Source: Euryarchaeota archaeon UBA258
Lineage (GTDB): Archaea; Thermoplasmatota; Poseidoniia; Poseidoniales; Poseidoniaceae
Reading direction: 5' to 3'
NCBI GenBank assembly: GCA_002502605.1
Contig: DAPR01000049.1
Span: 1 to 37,969 of the forward strand
Length of the DNA stretch: 37,969 bases
Below are positions 30,502-37,969 of the stretch, piece by piece. The position numbers were made by a program, and so were the translations under genes. The notes under the pieces are model-generated. The model was not told the DNA's origin. It made no database searches and saw only the letters and a list, made by a program, of their open reading frames with translations. Numbering within the stretch: position 1 is the stretch's first letter; the number at the start of each line of letters is the position of its first letter.

Positions 30502-30578
30502 TGGCGGGCCTGACGGGGTTCGAACCCGCGACCGATGGATTAAGAGTCCATCGCTCTACCTGACTAAGCTACAGGCCC
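30502..30578 (-). tRNA. tRNA-Lys (anticodon CTT)
   Basis: On the minus strand GGGCCTG pairs with CAGGCCC. The anticodon stem ATGGA/TCCAT holds the loop CTCTTAA with anticodon CTT. The T arm is GCGGG-TTCGAAC-CCCGT, the discriminator is G and CCA is encoded at 30502-30504. No intron is visible. A well-placed TATA box lies about 25 bases upstream. Confidence 0.95.
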
Positions 30579-30599
30579 ACCCCGCCGTCCTTGCGCCCG

Positions 30600-30606
30600 T
30601 ATTTAA
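30600..30606 (-). promoter_or_regulatory. TATA box of tRNA-Lys
   Basis: The minus strand reads TTAAATA, centred 25 bases upstream of the tRNA 5' end, the normal distance for an archaeal TATA box. Confidence 0.6.
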
Positions 30607-30634
30607 TGATTGACGGACATCAACTCAAGGCGAC

Positions 30635-31339
30635 TCAGTTCAAGCGTCCGTGTGGGTTGATGATGGTTTCAACGCCGTTTGCACCAGCGAGCACCACAGC
30701 ATCGCACATGCCGTTGAACAGGCCAACCTGAACAACGCCGGCAACATGCAAGATCAAAGATTCCAATTCCACAGGATTGGTGATGGTGGGCCCCATGTGT
30801 GCATCAGCGATCATGTTGCCATTATCGGTGACCACTGGGTTGTCACCTGCCATTCGGCAGTTCACCCTGCAATCCAGCAAACGGCCAAGCGCACGAATGG
30901 TGGCTTGATGTTCAAACGGTGTGACTTCAATGGGAAGGGGGAACGCTCCAAGGTGTGCGACTCGCTTTCGGTCATCAGCCACCACCACCATTGCTGCGGA
31001 TTCCTGGGCTACAACTTTTTCTCGCAATAAAGCCGCTCCTCCACCTTTGATCAACTGAAAGTTAGGATCGTATTCATCAGCACCATCAATAACGATGTCC
31101 AAGCCATCAATCGAAGAGAGTTCCACGAGTGGAATACCGACTTTGTGGGCAAGTTGTTCAGTCGCAAGCGAGGTTGGGACCCCAACAATTTCGAGTCCTT
31201 CTTCAGCCATTCGTCGGCCAAGTTCAACGACGGTATGTTTGACGGTTGAACCCGTTCCAAGGCCGACCTTCATTCCGGTTTTGACAAAGCGGCAAGCAGC
31301 AATCCCAGCCTCTTTTTTCAGGGCTTCTACATCGCTCAT
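30635..31339 (-). CDS. rpiA: Ribose-5-phosphate isomerase A
   Basis: RpiA interconverts ribose 5-phosphate and ribulose 5-phosphate, supplying ribose for nucleotides and for the PdxS reaction. The 234-residue product shows VGLGTGSTVKHTVVELGRRM, VPTSLATEQLAHKVGIPLVE, LDIVIDGADEYDPNFQLIKG with the IDGADE catalytic block, GGGAALLREKVVAQESA, and FPLPIEVTPFEHQATIRAL. NPVVTDNGNMIADAHMGPI-like residues end the core. Length and motif order are standard. It is transcribed away from the giant surface protein and precedes tRNA-Lys on the same strand. Confidence 0.95.
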   Translation of the reverse strand: MSDVEALKKEAGIAACRFVKTGMKVGLGTGSTVKHTVVELGRRMAEEGLEIVGVPTSLATEQLAHKVGIPLVELSSIDGLDIVIDGADEYDPNFQLIKGGGAALLREKVVAQESAAMVVVADDRKRVAHLGAFPLPIEVTPFEHQATIRALGRLLDCRVNCRMAGDNPVVTDNGNMIADAHMGPTITNPVELESLILHVAGVVQVGLFNGMCDAVVLAGANGVETIINPHGRLN

Positions 31340-31404
31340 GTCACCGTTTCACTGAGGAGAGTCCTTGAGCCTTTGCGCCTTACCATGCTGCAGATATGCT
31401 CCCA

Positions 31405-31419
31405 CATCCCGTAGGGATG
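31405..31419. repeat. Hairpin upstream of the giant surface protein gene
   Basis: CATCCC-GTA-GGGATG is a perfect 6-bp inverted repeat with a 3-base loop in the 153-base divergent region between rpiA and the surface protein. It may be an operator or leader hairpin. Confidence 0.35.
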
Positions 31420-31492
31420 ATGCCTGAATGGTTGGCCGAAGTCTTTTCACCTGTCGATGCACGTCCTGTCTTTCATGGGGTTGACTGGGAGC

Positions 31493-34400
31493 ATGCGTTT
31501 CCGCTCGGTCGCGATGGTGGCCTTGTTTGTGCTGTCGACCCTTCTCCAAGGCTACACACCAACAGATTCCTCGGTGCTCGAGGGTGATTCTACGGCGCAG
31601 CAGGCCGTCACGCTCGGCCAAGCCGAATCGATCACCATAGGCTCATTCCCCGACGGTGCAAGCACCAAAATCGAAATCGAAATCCCAGATGGCAAGGCCA
31701 TTCAAGGCCTCGATGTTGATGTTGAGCCGGCTCGCCTCCAATCCTCAATGGCTCAGTCTTGGACCGAGTCGAGTGATTTCTCAACAGGTGCGACCTATGA
31801 CGGAATGGACGTCAACGGATCTTCATTAACCATCCTTCCACAAGGATGGGAGTGGGACTTTGAGAGCGCTAACCATGGTTGGACGCTCGGTTCACCTGCA
31901 TGGTTGTGGGGCTTTGACACCACCATTGGCCAAGCAGGCGGCACCAGCAGTGGAACCAAAGCGCTCTACACTTATGACGGAAGTTACCCCAACAACATGG
32001 GATCCACCATCTGGGCAACATCGCCGGTCATGGATTGCTCTTCGTGCTCAGGGGCATGGGAACTGGATTTCATGAAGCGTCTGGGCGTTGAGAGTTCAAG
32101 TTGGGATCACGCCTATGTGTCGGTCAAGGGAACCAATGGGAACTGGGCGAACGTCTACTCGAACTCAGGTTCAGTATCCGATGGATCCATGGTCCCACAA
32201 ACCATTTCCATCACCAATTACGTTGCATCAAACCCGAACTTCCAAGTCCGCTTCGGCATTGGTACCACGGACAGTTCCGTGACCTACACTGGATGGAACA
32301 TCGACGATGTATCTGTTCTCCCAACAAGCACCGGTGTCTCGTCTGGTGAAGGCAATTGGACTTCAGCAGCCTTTGGACCAAGCCTCTTTGGCCAAGGCGA
32401 AAACAAAGCCTTCGGCTACCTTCACATGGATGCAGTAATTCCAAACGGAGCGGTTTTTGAATGGCGTTTATTGGACGCAGTCACCAATCAACCGGTGATT
32501 GGTTTTGAGCACATGACGCACACCAGCGTGGATCTTGGTATGGTGGATTGGTCAACGCACCCCTTGGTTCGCATTGACATCCACATGCAAACCGGGGCCT
32601 CGGGCATTCCTACCATTCATGGGTTCCACTTCAACGGAGTGTTGTTCGAAGATTTTGATCAAGAACCGACAGCTGCAGGCTGGCAACTGCAAGGCCAAAC
32701 TTGGTCGCTCGGTGCGATCTCAGGGAGCGGCAGCGTTCTTTCGCCAACCTACAACGTTCGAAGTGGATTCGGTGGCATCATCTCGAACAGCGTCTTCACT
32801 GGACCAGCCGTGTTTGAAGCAAGCGTGGACAATGGTGCAAGTTGGGTTACCCTTTCCCCGGGTGTTTACCATTGGTTTGACGCTCCAGAATTCTCAGTTC
32901 AATTCCGTATCTCGTCTTCGGGCGGTACATGGAACCTCCAAACCTTCGATGTCGAGATGGTACGAAGCAGCATTGTTGATGGCTTGCGCTTTGATGTTGG
33001 CCTCGATGGTGTCAGCGACTGGTCGATGGCCCTGCCTGAAGTGGGGCGCCTCGGCGTTCAAGACCGCCTCATCGATGGTTCGCTATGGCAAACGCGAACA
33101 GCCAGTCCTGGTGCGCCAGCCATGTATGAGATGGCGCTTCCCCTCGACGGAGTATCGGGTCTGGAATTTGCTGTTGCTTCCCCTGCCAACCCGAGCATAT
33201 CACCAACCCTCCGTATGCTGATTTCGGGCCAAGAAGTCCTTTCCAAGAGCCTTCAAACAGTCCAAGATCTCACCATCATTACCTTGACCTCCAATGAACT
33301 TTCAAGCCTCAACAGTGCTTTGTCCCAAGCCGCAGCAACCCACGGTCCAAAGGGGCTTCCAATGGTATCTGTGCAACTTTCTATAGAATCTTCTTCCTCC
33401 ACCTCGACCCTTGTTGGAGGCGGTCTATTCGCACCATACGATGGCGCCCTCAGCATGGCCTTCACAGCCAGTGATCCTCTGGTGGTTGCCCTCAACAGTC
33501 AACTGCAAGCCGCAACGGCCATTGGTGGTGTCAAAACGCTCACCATGCCAATCCGCATGGCATCAACAGGCGCCTTGTCGATCACTGTGGACCAACTCAC
33601 GACCCAAAGTTCAGTCGAACCAGTTTCCATTCAAGTGAGCAACGTCAGCGATACATTCGTACCGTCAACCGAATGGGTTGAAGTCAGCAGCACCTTCGAT
33701 TTCTCACCCTTAGGCGTCTCTGACGCTGCGACCTATGTCAAAACGAACGGTTGGTCCGTCGTGCTTCAATTGCAAGGAATGGTCCGCTCCTCACACATCA
33801 CTTGTCCGTTTGTCTCGCTCCCTGCTGAAGGGGATTTGGGATGTTCAACCCAAGGTGCTCCGATGGTGTGGTCGGACAATGGTGCTCTTGGTTCAAAGAC
33901 CGTGATTGGAAGCGGAGCACTCCTTCAAATCGATCACCGATTCAAATTCACAGAACAATGGGATGACGAACCATCCATGACCCTTTCAGTGAACCTCATA
34001 GCACCAACCGGGCCAATGATCCCGGTCAGTGTAAATTACGGCCTAGGCAACGCTCAAGGCGTTGAGAACGATGTGGAACTGGTCACTTGGGGATCGGTCA
34101 ATTCTGCTGGTGTAGGGACTGAGTTAGCAAACCCTTACCTTCACCCGGGCGACGCTGTCACCATTGAAGCTGAACTTGGCTTCGAAGGAATTGAACATTC
34201 CCCCTCGCCTCGTTCAGGAAGCGTGGACGTCTGCTTCTATGTGGATGATGTTCAAAATCAATGCACTTCCGTTTACAACCGTGGTGTTGCTTCGTTCCCA
34301 TGGAGCGTGCCAACCGGTAAGGAAAGCGTCACATTACGAGTCGAACTCGTGCCACTCCAAGGACAAGCCGTCTCCTATCCGGTGTCAAATGAAGCAACCT

Positions 34401-36535
34401 TCAATTTCGACAATGTGGCGCCAGAGCTCCTCGGTATGAACGTCGAAACCTACGATCACATGGATGCTGGCCCGACAACGGCGCTGGAATTCCTCATTGC
34501 TGACCGGCCGATTCTCCCTTCTCATGCCGTGGTTCACATGTGGCGTTCGTGGTTGGACGATGCGAACCTCGATGGAGTCATGGATGTGGATGAAGTCTTC
34601 TCCGATTCACTCGAAGTTCCAATCAACCGGACCAACGTACAAGGCACTTATCTGTTCGCCTTTGATTCCTCTTCCTATCCATCTGGTTCCTTGATGCAGG
34701 GATGGCTCGAAGTAGCGGATCCTGCAGGAAACCCGATGTTGAGTGGTGGCGACTTCGCAACGCCGCTGTTTAATTTACAAATCGACAATGACGGTGCACC
34801 TCAACTTGGCTCCACGCCTTCTTCTTGGCACATTGATGGCGATGCATGGCTGCACCCAGGTGAAAACAACCTCCTCAGCATTCCTGTGTGGGACATGAAT
34901 GGAGTCAGCGATATTGCCACCATCGAACTGGATTTGGCCAGCAACCACAACACACCAGTGCTCGTGCAGTGGAACGCAACAACGGACCAGTGTGTGTCCA
35001 ACAATGTGTTCTTCGAGATTGAATCCTGTCATATTGAGCCAATGACCAGCGACAGTGTCTTTTCAAACGAAGGAATGTTCCACGTCAATTTTTCACTTGA
35101 ATGGGGCTTTGACCCTGACGTCAGCCTTGTGCGAACACCCTCCATCCTTGTTCATGACCGCTCGGGCCAATCCAACATTGCTGCCCTTTCCACCCTCGAC
35201 TGGAGGTTCTCCGGCGAATTAGAAATCCCTCATAGCAGCACGGCTTTCGATGTCGATGGTGCACCAATGGATGCCTTGGGCTCATGGATTCAACCACGGG
35301 CAGCGGTTGGGGTGAACGGTACACTTGTCTGGCACCGTTCCCAAAATCCTGTGATGCAAACGGTCGATCTGCTGATTGACTTAGGTGGCATTGAAGCCAC
35401 TGTAGAATCGGTGAACGGAACATTTGCCGGCCAAGTCATTGCCCCTCTTTCTCCAGGGACTTACGGACTTACAACTTCACTGAATGAGCCTCCAAACGGT
35501 GCTATTGACCGCACTGACTCCGCACCGTTTGCTTACTTCATCGTCGACCACCAGGCACCATCGATTGTCGGTGTCGCATCGCCCCCTGTCAATGGCGTCA
35601 TTGAAGAGGCTGCATGGTCGAACATCAAATTCGAAATTTTAGTGGACGAAGAGGACCGCTTGAATGAAGAGGATTTAACCCTCAATTGGGCAGTTCACGA
35701 AGCAGGTCTAGGTTTGACCAGTCCAATGGTCATCAGCGGAACGGAGCATCTTCAGGTGGTTGGTGGTCGTGCGTACGGGTCGATGATCCCAACCGAGGCC
35801 ACGCTTGACCTTGAGCAACAACTCACCACTTCAATGCGTTCCGAAGCGCTCGAACTCCGAATCTATGTGACCGGTTCAGACATCGCAGGTCATCCAATCG
35901 CCGCTGTCTTCAATGACATCGATGCTCCTCTTTCCGTTTGGGTTCTGGAACAACGAGTGGCAGAATATTCATTCTTGGAGCCAAGCATGAAGCCGTCCAA
36001 AGACATCGCTGAGGGTGATGTTGTCAGCCTTGGTGTTGTCGTAGAAAACAACGGTCGTGCCGATGGTGTGGCCCAGATGTTTGTGGAGCGCGTTGAGAGC
36101 AACGGCGCTCGAACCCGCATTGACGCACGGGAGATTCAAGTTCCGGCTGGTGAACAATTCGTCTACAGCAAGGAATGGATGCCAGACCGATCAGGAACCA
36201 TGTGGATTGAGTACCACATCATCAATGGTCCAATGTCACAAACCAACACCGTCTTCGTCGATGAACCACGCACAGAGGGTGTGCTCGGCAGTGTTGCTGC
36301 GGTCAACCCTGTGTTGTTGGTCATCATCTTCTTGCTCAGCGTGTCGCTTGTAGCTGTTCTCTTGTTCGGACTTCAATCGCCTCAACAGAAGAATTGGGAC
36401 CAAGAAAAAGCACGCCAGATTTCGAAATCACTGCCAAGCATACCGGTGCAACAACAAGCAGCATCATCACCAGAAACCGGGCCCTATGGCGCCCAAAATG
36501 AGGCTGCTTCACCCGGCAACAACCCGTATCAGTGA
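31493..36535 (+). CDS. Giant membrane-anchored surface protein, 1680 residues
   Basis: This very large exported protein has a signal peptide (FRSVAMVALFVLSTLLQG). Residues about 115-280 form a jelly-roll, MAM- or CBM-like domain (WDFESANHGWTLGSPAWLWG, YVSVKGTNGNWANVYSNSGS, FQVRFGIGTTDSSVTYTGWN IDDVSV). Several beta-sandwich modules follow, with repeated Ig/CARDB-type strands; the last is VVSLGVVVENNGRADGVAQM near residues 1500-1590. One transmembrane helix (NPVLLVIIFLLSVSLVAVLL) at about 1605-1627 precedes a 53-residue cytoplasmic tail rich in Gln, Pro and Ser (SPETGPYGAQNEAASPG). No catalytic motif is recognised. An adhesin, S-layer-like or polymer-binding role is plausible. GGGAG lies just before the ATG at 31493; the frame is also open to 31457. 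Confidence 0.85.
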   Translation: MRFRSVAMVALFVLSTLLQGYTPTDSSVLEGDSTAQQAVTLGQAESITIGSFPDGASTKIEIEIPDGKAIQGLDVDVEPARLQSSMAQSWTESSDFSTGATYDGMDVNGSSLTILPQGWEWDFESANHGWTLGSPAWLWGFDTTIGQAGGTSSGTKALYTYDGSYPNNMGSTIWATSPVMDCSSCSGAWELDFMKRLGVESSSWDHAYVSVKGTNGNWANVYSNSGSVSDGSMVPQTISITNYVASNPNFQVRFGIGTTDSSVTYTGWNIDDVSVLPTSTGVSSGEGNWTSAAFGPSLFGQGENKAFGYLHMDAVIPNGAVFEWRLLDAVTNQPVIGFEHMTHTSVDLGMVDWSTHPLVRIDIHMQTGASGIPTIHGFHFNGVLFEDFDQEPTAAGWQLQGQTWSLGAISGSGSVLSPTYNVRSGFGGIISNSVFTGPAVFEASVDNGASWVTLSPGVYHWFDAPEFSVQFRISSSGGTWNLQTFDVEMVRSSIVDGLRFDVGLDGVSDWSMALPEVGRLGVQDRLIDGSLWQTRTASPGAPAMYEMALPLDGVSGLEFAVASPANPSISPTLRMLISGQEVLSKSLQTVQDLTIITLTSNELSSLNSALSQAAATHGPKGLPMVSVQLSIESSSSTSTLVGGGLFAPYDGALSMAFTASDPLVVALNSQLQAATAIGGVKTLTMPIRMASTGALSITVDQLTTQSSVEPVSIQVSNVSDTFVPSTEWVEVSSTFDFSPLGVSDAATYVKTNGWSVVLQLQGMVRSSHITCPFVSLPAEGDLGCSTQGAPMVWSDNGALGSKTVIGSGALLQIDHRFKFTEQWDDEPSMTLSVNLIAPTGPMIPVSVNYGLGNAQGVENDVELVTWGSVNSAGVGTELANPYLHPGDAVTIEAELGFEGIEHSPSPRSGSVDVCFYVDDVQNQCTSVYNRGVASFPWSVPTGKESVTLRVELVPLQGQAVSYPVSNEATFNFDNVAPELLGMNVETYDHMDAGPTTALEFLIADRPILPSHAVVHMWRSWLDDANLDGVMDVDEVFSDSLEVPINRTNVQGTYLFAFDSSSYPSGSLMQGWLEVADPAGNPMLSGGDFATPLFNLQIDNDGAPQLGSTPSSWHIDGDAWLHPGENNLLSIPVWDMNGVSDIATIELDLASNHNTPVLVQWNATTDQCVSNNVFFEIESCHIEPMTSDSVFSNEGMFHVNFSLEWGFDPDVSLVRTPSILVHDRSGQSNIAALSTLDWRFSGELEIPHSSTAFDVDGAPMDALGSWIQPRAAVGVNGTLVWHRSQNPVMQTVDLLIDLGGIEATVESVNGTFAGQVIAPLSPGTYGLTTSLNEPPNGAIDRTDSAPFAYFIVDHQAPSIVGVASPPVNGVIEEAAWSNIKFEILVDEEDRLNEEDLTLNWAVHEAGLGLTSPMVISGTEHLQVVGGRAYGSMIPTEATLDLEQQLTTSMRSEALELRIYVTGSDIAGHPIAAVFNDIDAPLSVWVLEQRVAEYSFLEPSMKPSKDIAEGDVVSLGVVVENNGRADGVAQMFVERVESNGARTRIDAREIQVPAGEQFVYSKEWMPDRSGTMWIEYHIINGPMSQTNTVFVDEPRTEGVLGSVAAVNPVLLVIIFLLSVSLVAVLLFGLQSPQQKNWDQEKARQISKSLPSIPVQQQAASSPETGPYGAQNEAASPGNNPYQ

Positions 36536-36585
36536 GCCTCTGCTTGAGGCGAAGGGTTTGAAACCTCGATGCTAAAGCGCACCTT

Positions 36586-36888
36586 GGAGGGAGTAGGAGG
36601 ATCGCTGACAGAGTTCGACTCTGAGGAAAGTCCCCTCTCCACAGTGCAAACGGCTTGCAGAAGGAAGAGAACAGAAATGGTCTGGTCAATGCAGCAGAAA
36701 CGAACGATGCAAGGTGTGTACAATGACGTTGAAAGACAGAGATTGCCTTGTTGTCGATGAGACGAGCAACCCCGTTGGAGCAAGTCCAAACAGTCCCGCC
36801 GACGCGGCACGCCGAGGGACAGGTAGGACGCTAAGTTGAATGCGGTCACCGAAAGGTAACAGAAAGGGGCTTACTCCCTACTCCCTCC
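36586..36888 (+). ncRNA. rnpB: RNase P RNA, archaeal type A
   Basis: This is the catalytic RNA that matures tRNA 5' ends. The P1 stem GGAGGGAGTAG (36586-36596) pairs perfectly with CTACTCCCTCC (36878-36888). The hairpin CAGAG-TTCGA-CTCTG (P3) precedes conserved region I, GAGGAAAGTCC (36623-36633). GAGCAAGTCCAAACAG, a CR-II/III-like element, lies near 36777. ACAGAAAGGGGCTTAC (36859-36874) is conserved region V. The length of about 303 bases and these elements agree with euryarchaeal type A RNA. It starts 50 bases after the giant surface gene and ends two bases before the convergent membrane-protein stop. Confidence 0.94.
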
Positions 36889-36890
36889 AC

Positions 36891-37493
36891 TCAAGGAAGA
36901 TCGCTTTTAGGCTCGATGCGATCTTTTCTATGCCCAAAATGAAACAGCGCAAAGAACACAAAGAACGTTATTCCAATGCTGGAAAGAAAGCCCATCACTT
37001 TGGCTTGGAACCATGCGATAGGGTCCTCTGGCTGGTGGTCCTCTCCGGCATAATCACCTTGGCCACCGTAAAACTCCCCTCCTCCTTGCTGATAGGCATA
37101 CAGGGCAACAGCGTTGAACAAAGCAGGCCCAATCAGCAACAAAACGGCTATCGAGACCATGGTGGCAATTCGCAACGGATGAAGAACTCCGCCTAGGTAA
37201 GCTTGGCGGATAAACGGTAATGTTGAGAACAACCCCACGAGGATCATCAGGGTGTTCATCGGATTGCCTTCAGGGTTGAACCCCAATTGAACTCCGTTGT
37301 AATTGTAGGTCAGAAAACCAAGATACAATGCAGAAAGGGTGGCTACGCTGGCCATCCAAATGAACCAACAACTTCGCCTGAAAGCGGTCAAGTTGGAATG
37401 CGTCAACAACCAAGGCAATCCAAGGATGAGGGCGATTGACACCCATTGAATCCACGATACCAGCGGGTCGCTCGCTGTTAGGTTCAACAGCAC
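36891..37493 (-). CDS. Multi-pass membrane protein of unknown function
   Basis: This 200-residue protein has five or six predicted transmembrane helices, including WIQWVSIALILGLPWLLTHS, SCWFIWMASVATLSALYLGF, MNTLMILVGLFSTLPFIRQA, RIATMVSIAVLLLIGPALFN and MGFLSSIGITFFVFFALFHF. A Gly/Asp-rich loop (QQGGGEFYGGQGDYAGEDHQ) separates the last two and is probably outside. The start is a GTG preceded by the G-rich AGGGGGG. It lies 11 bases after the RND exporter gene on the same strand, so the two are likely co-transcribed and the small protein may be an accessory subunit. I do not recognise a family. Confidence 0.68.
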   Translation of the reverse strand: MLLNLTASDPLVSWIQWVSIALILGLPWLLTHSNLTAFRRSCWFIWMASVATLSALYLGFLTYNYNGVQLGFNPEGNPMNTLMILVGLFSTLPFIRQAYLGGVLHPLRIATMVSIAVLLLIGPALFNAVALYAYQQGGGEFYGGQGDYAGEDHQPEDPIAWFQAKVMGFLSSIGITFFVFFALFHFGHRKDRIEPKSDLP

Positions 37494-37504
37494 ACCTTAC
37501 CCCC

Positions 37505-37969
37505 CTAGTCCTCTAACACCGCATCGAGTGGCTTCATGGCAATTGGTGATGCAAGGGCAATGCCATCACCATAATCCCGCCAACCCTCTTGGCCAAGCAA
37601 TTGGGCGCGCACCGTGTGCTCAAGGGTGATCACCGCTGGAAGCAAGAAGGCGCTGGTGATGAAGGCGAAGAAGATCAGCAGGCACATAATCATGAAGAAA
37701 TTCTCCAACCCAGGGAAAGCCGCCAAAAATCCGGCAGCGATGCCTGAGATGGTTGTGATGGTGGTCTCGAAAATCGTTTGCCCAGTCTCCTCGATGGCAT
37801 TCGCGATGCCGGTCGGCGTCTCACCTTCTTCTTGGATCCTGTGCATCACGTGAATCGAATCATCCACACCGATTCCAAAGACAATGGTTCCAATCATCGC
37901 TGTGAAGATATTGACGTTGACATCGCCGCTCTGCATCAACAAGGGTTGCCACAAGATCACAACTGCAAC
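37505..37969 (-). CDS. RND-superfamily (MMPL-type) exporter, C-terminal fragment
   Basis: The coding frame runs off the right edge of the window, so only the last 154 codons are seen; the 5' part lies outside. FTAMIGTIVFGIGVDDSIHV followed by HRIQEEGE is the G-x-x-x-D-D/Y-S-I-H-x-x-x-R block of the archaeal/bacterial RND exporters grouped with MMPL (COG1033). Three more hydrophobic helices follow (ISGIAAGFLAAFPGLENFFM, MCLLIFFAFITSAFLLPAVI). Such proteins move lipids or hydrophobic compounds out of the cell using the proton gradient; the substrate here is not known. The stop lies 11 bases before the downstream membrane protein. Confidence 0.85.
   Translation of the reverse strand, partial: VAVVILWQPLLMQSGDVNVNIFTAMIGTIVFGIGVDDSIHVMHRIQEEGETPTGIANAIEETGQTIFETTITTISGIAAGFLAAFPGLENFFMIMCLLIFFAFITSAFLLPAVITLEHTVRAQLLGQEGWRDYGDGIALASPIAMKPLDAVLED

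Noticed and set aside
1..37969. CRISPR arrays, insertion sequences, integrases or phage genes
   Set aside because: No regularly spaced repeats, transposase-like proteins or attachment-site duplications were seen; the window looks like stable chromosome.

Overview
The window looks archaeal and most likely comes from a marine Euryarchaeon of the Marine Group II / Candidatus Poseidoniales type. The archaeal markers are ribosomal protein eS1, a proteasome beta subunit beside the KH/beta-CASP termination nuclease FttA (aCPSF1), an archaeal RNase P RNA, an archaeal/eukaryal-type TrpRS, a ZPR1-like zinc-finger protein, an HTH_10-type regulator and an exosome-associated RNA-binding protein. Mixed with these are bacterial-looking genes: E. 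coli-like ThyA with DHFR, a PlsC acyltransferase, and nickel superoxide dismutase with its protease. There are also several Sec-exported proteins with a single C-terminal membrane anchor. The placement is inferred from gene content; no 16S gene is present. Coding density is very high and no intergenic gap reaches 300 bases.

Layout. 94-3544 (minus): HTH regulator, MscS channel, PdxS, seven-iron ferredoxin. 3634-8412 (minus): membrane-anchored arylsulfotransferase-like protein with thrombospondin-3 repeats, exosome-type RNA-binding protein, and an AmpG/PAT-like MFS carrier fused to an exported N-terminal domain. 8529-11707 (plus): lipoprotein, eS1 with a C-terminal SAP domain, MTA/purine phosphorylase, MazG-like pyrophosphohydrolase. 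11708-14541 (minus): folA, thyA, an unknown gene, plsC. 14670-17380 (plus): exported protein, trpS. 17381-18666 (minus): ZPR1-like and SepF-like proteins. 18839-21465 (plus): psmB, fttA. 21466-22964: a small membrane protein divergent from a pyruvoyl-decarboxylase-fold protein that has lost its catalytic serine, then a zinc-ribbon protein. 23000-26258: tRNA-Pro, parvulin, a GT2 glycosyltransferase divergent from a degenerate GT2 relative, a SerB-like HAD phosphatase and a 35-residue zinc-ribbon microprotein. 26255-28639 (minus): saccharopine-dehydrogenase-like protein, asnS. 28779-30491 (plus): carbamate kinase, sodN, sodX. 30502-31339 (minus): tRNA-Lys, rpiA. 31493-36888 (plus): a 1680-residue surface protein and RNase P RNA. 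36891-37969 (minus): a membrane protein and the C-terminal part of an RND exporter cut by the window edge.

How the genes work together. thyA and folA form the dTMP/folate cycle, with a MazG-like nucleotide hydrolase converging on them. sodN and sodX are an enzyme and maturation protease pair. psmB and fttA form the conserved proteasome/termination-factor pair. The local regulatory signal I find most convincing is a 14-bp palindrome, CCTATCATGATAGG. It occurs perfectly between a TATA-like element and the start codon of the HTH regulator, and with 12/14 matches just upstream of the mscS TATA box, which suggests a small autoregulated circuit controlling the mechanosensitive channel. The strongest protein-level oddities are the serine-less pyruvoyl-decarboxylase homologue, the eS1-SAP fusion and the archaeal NiSOD/SodX pair.
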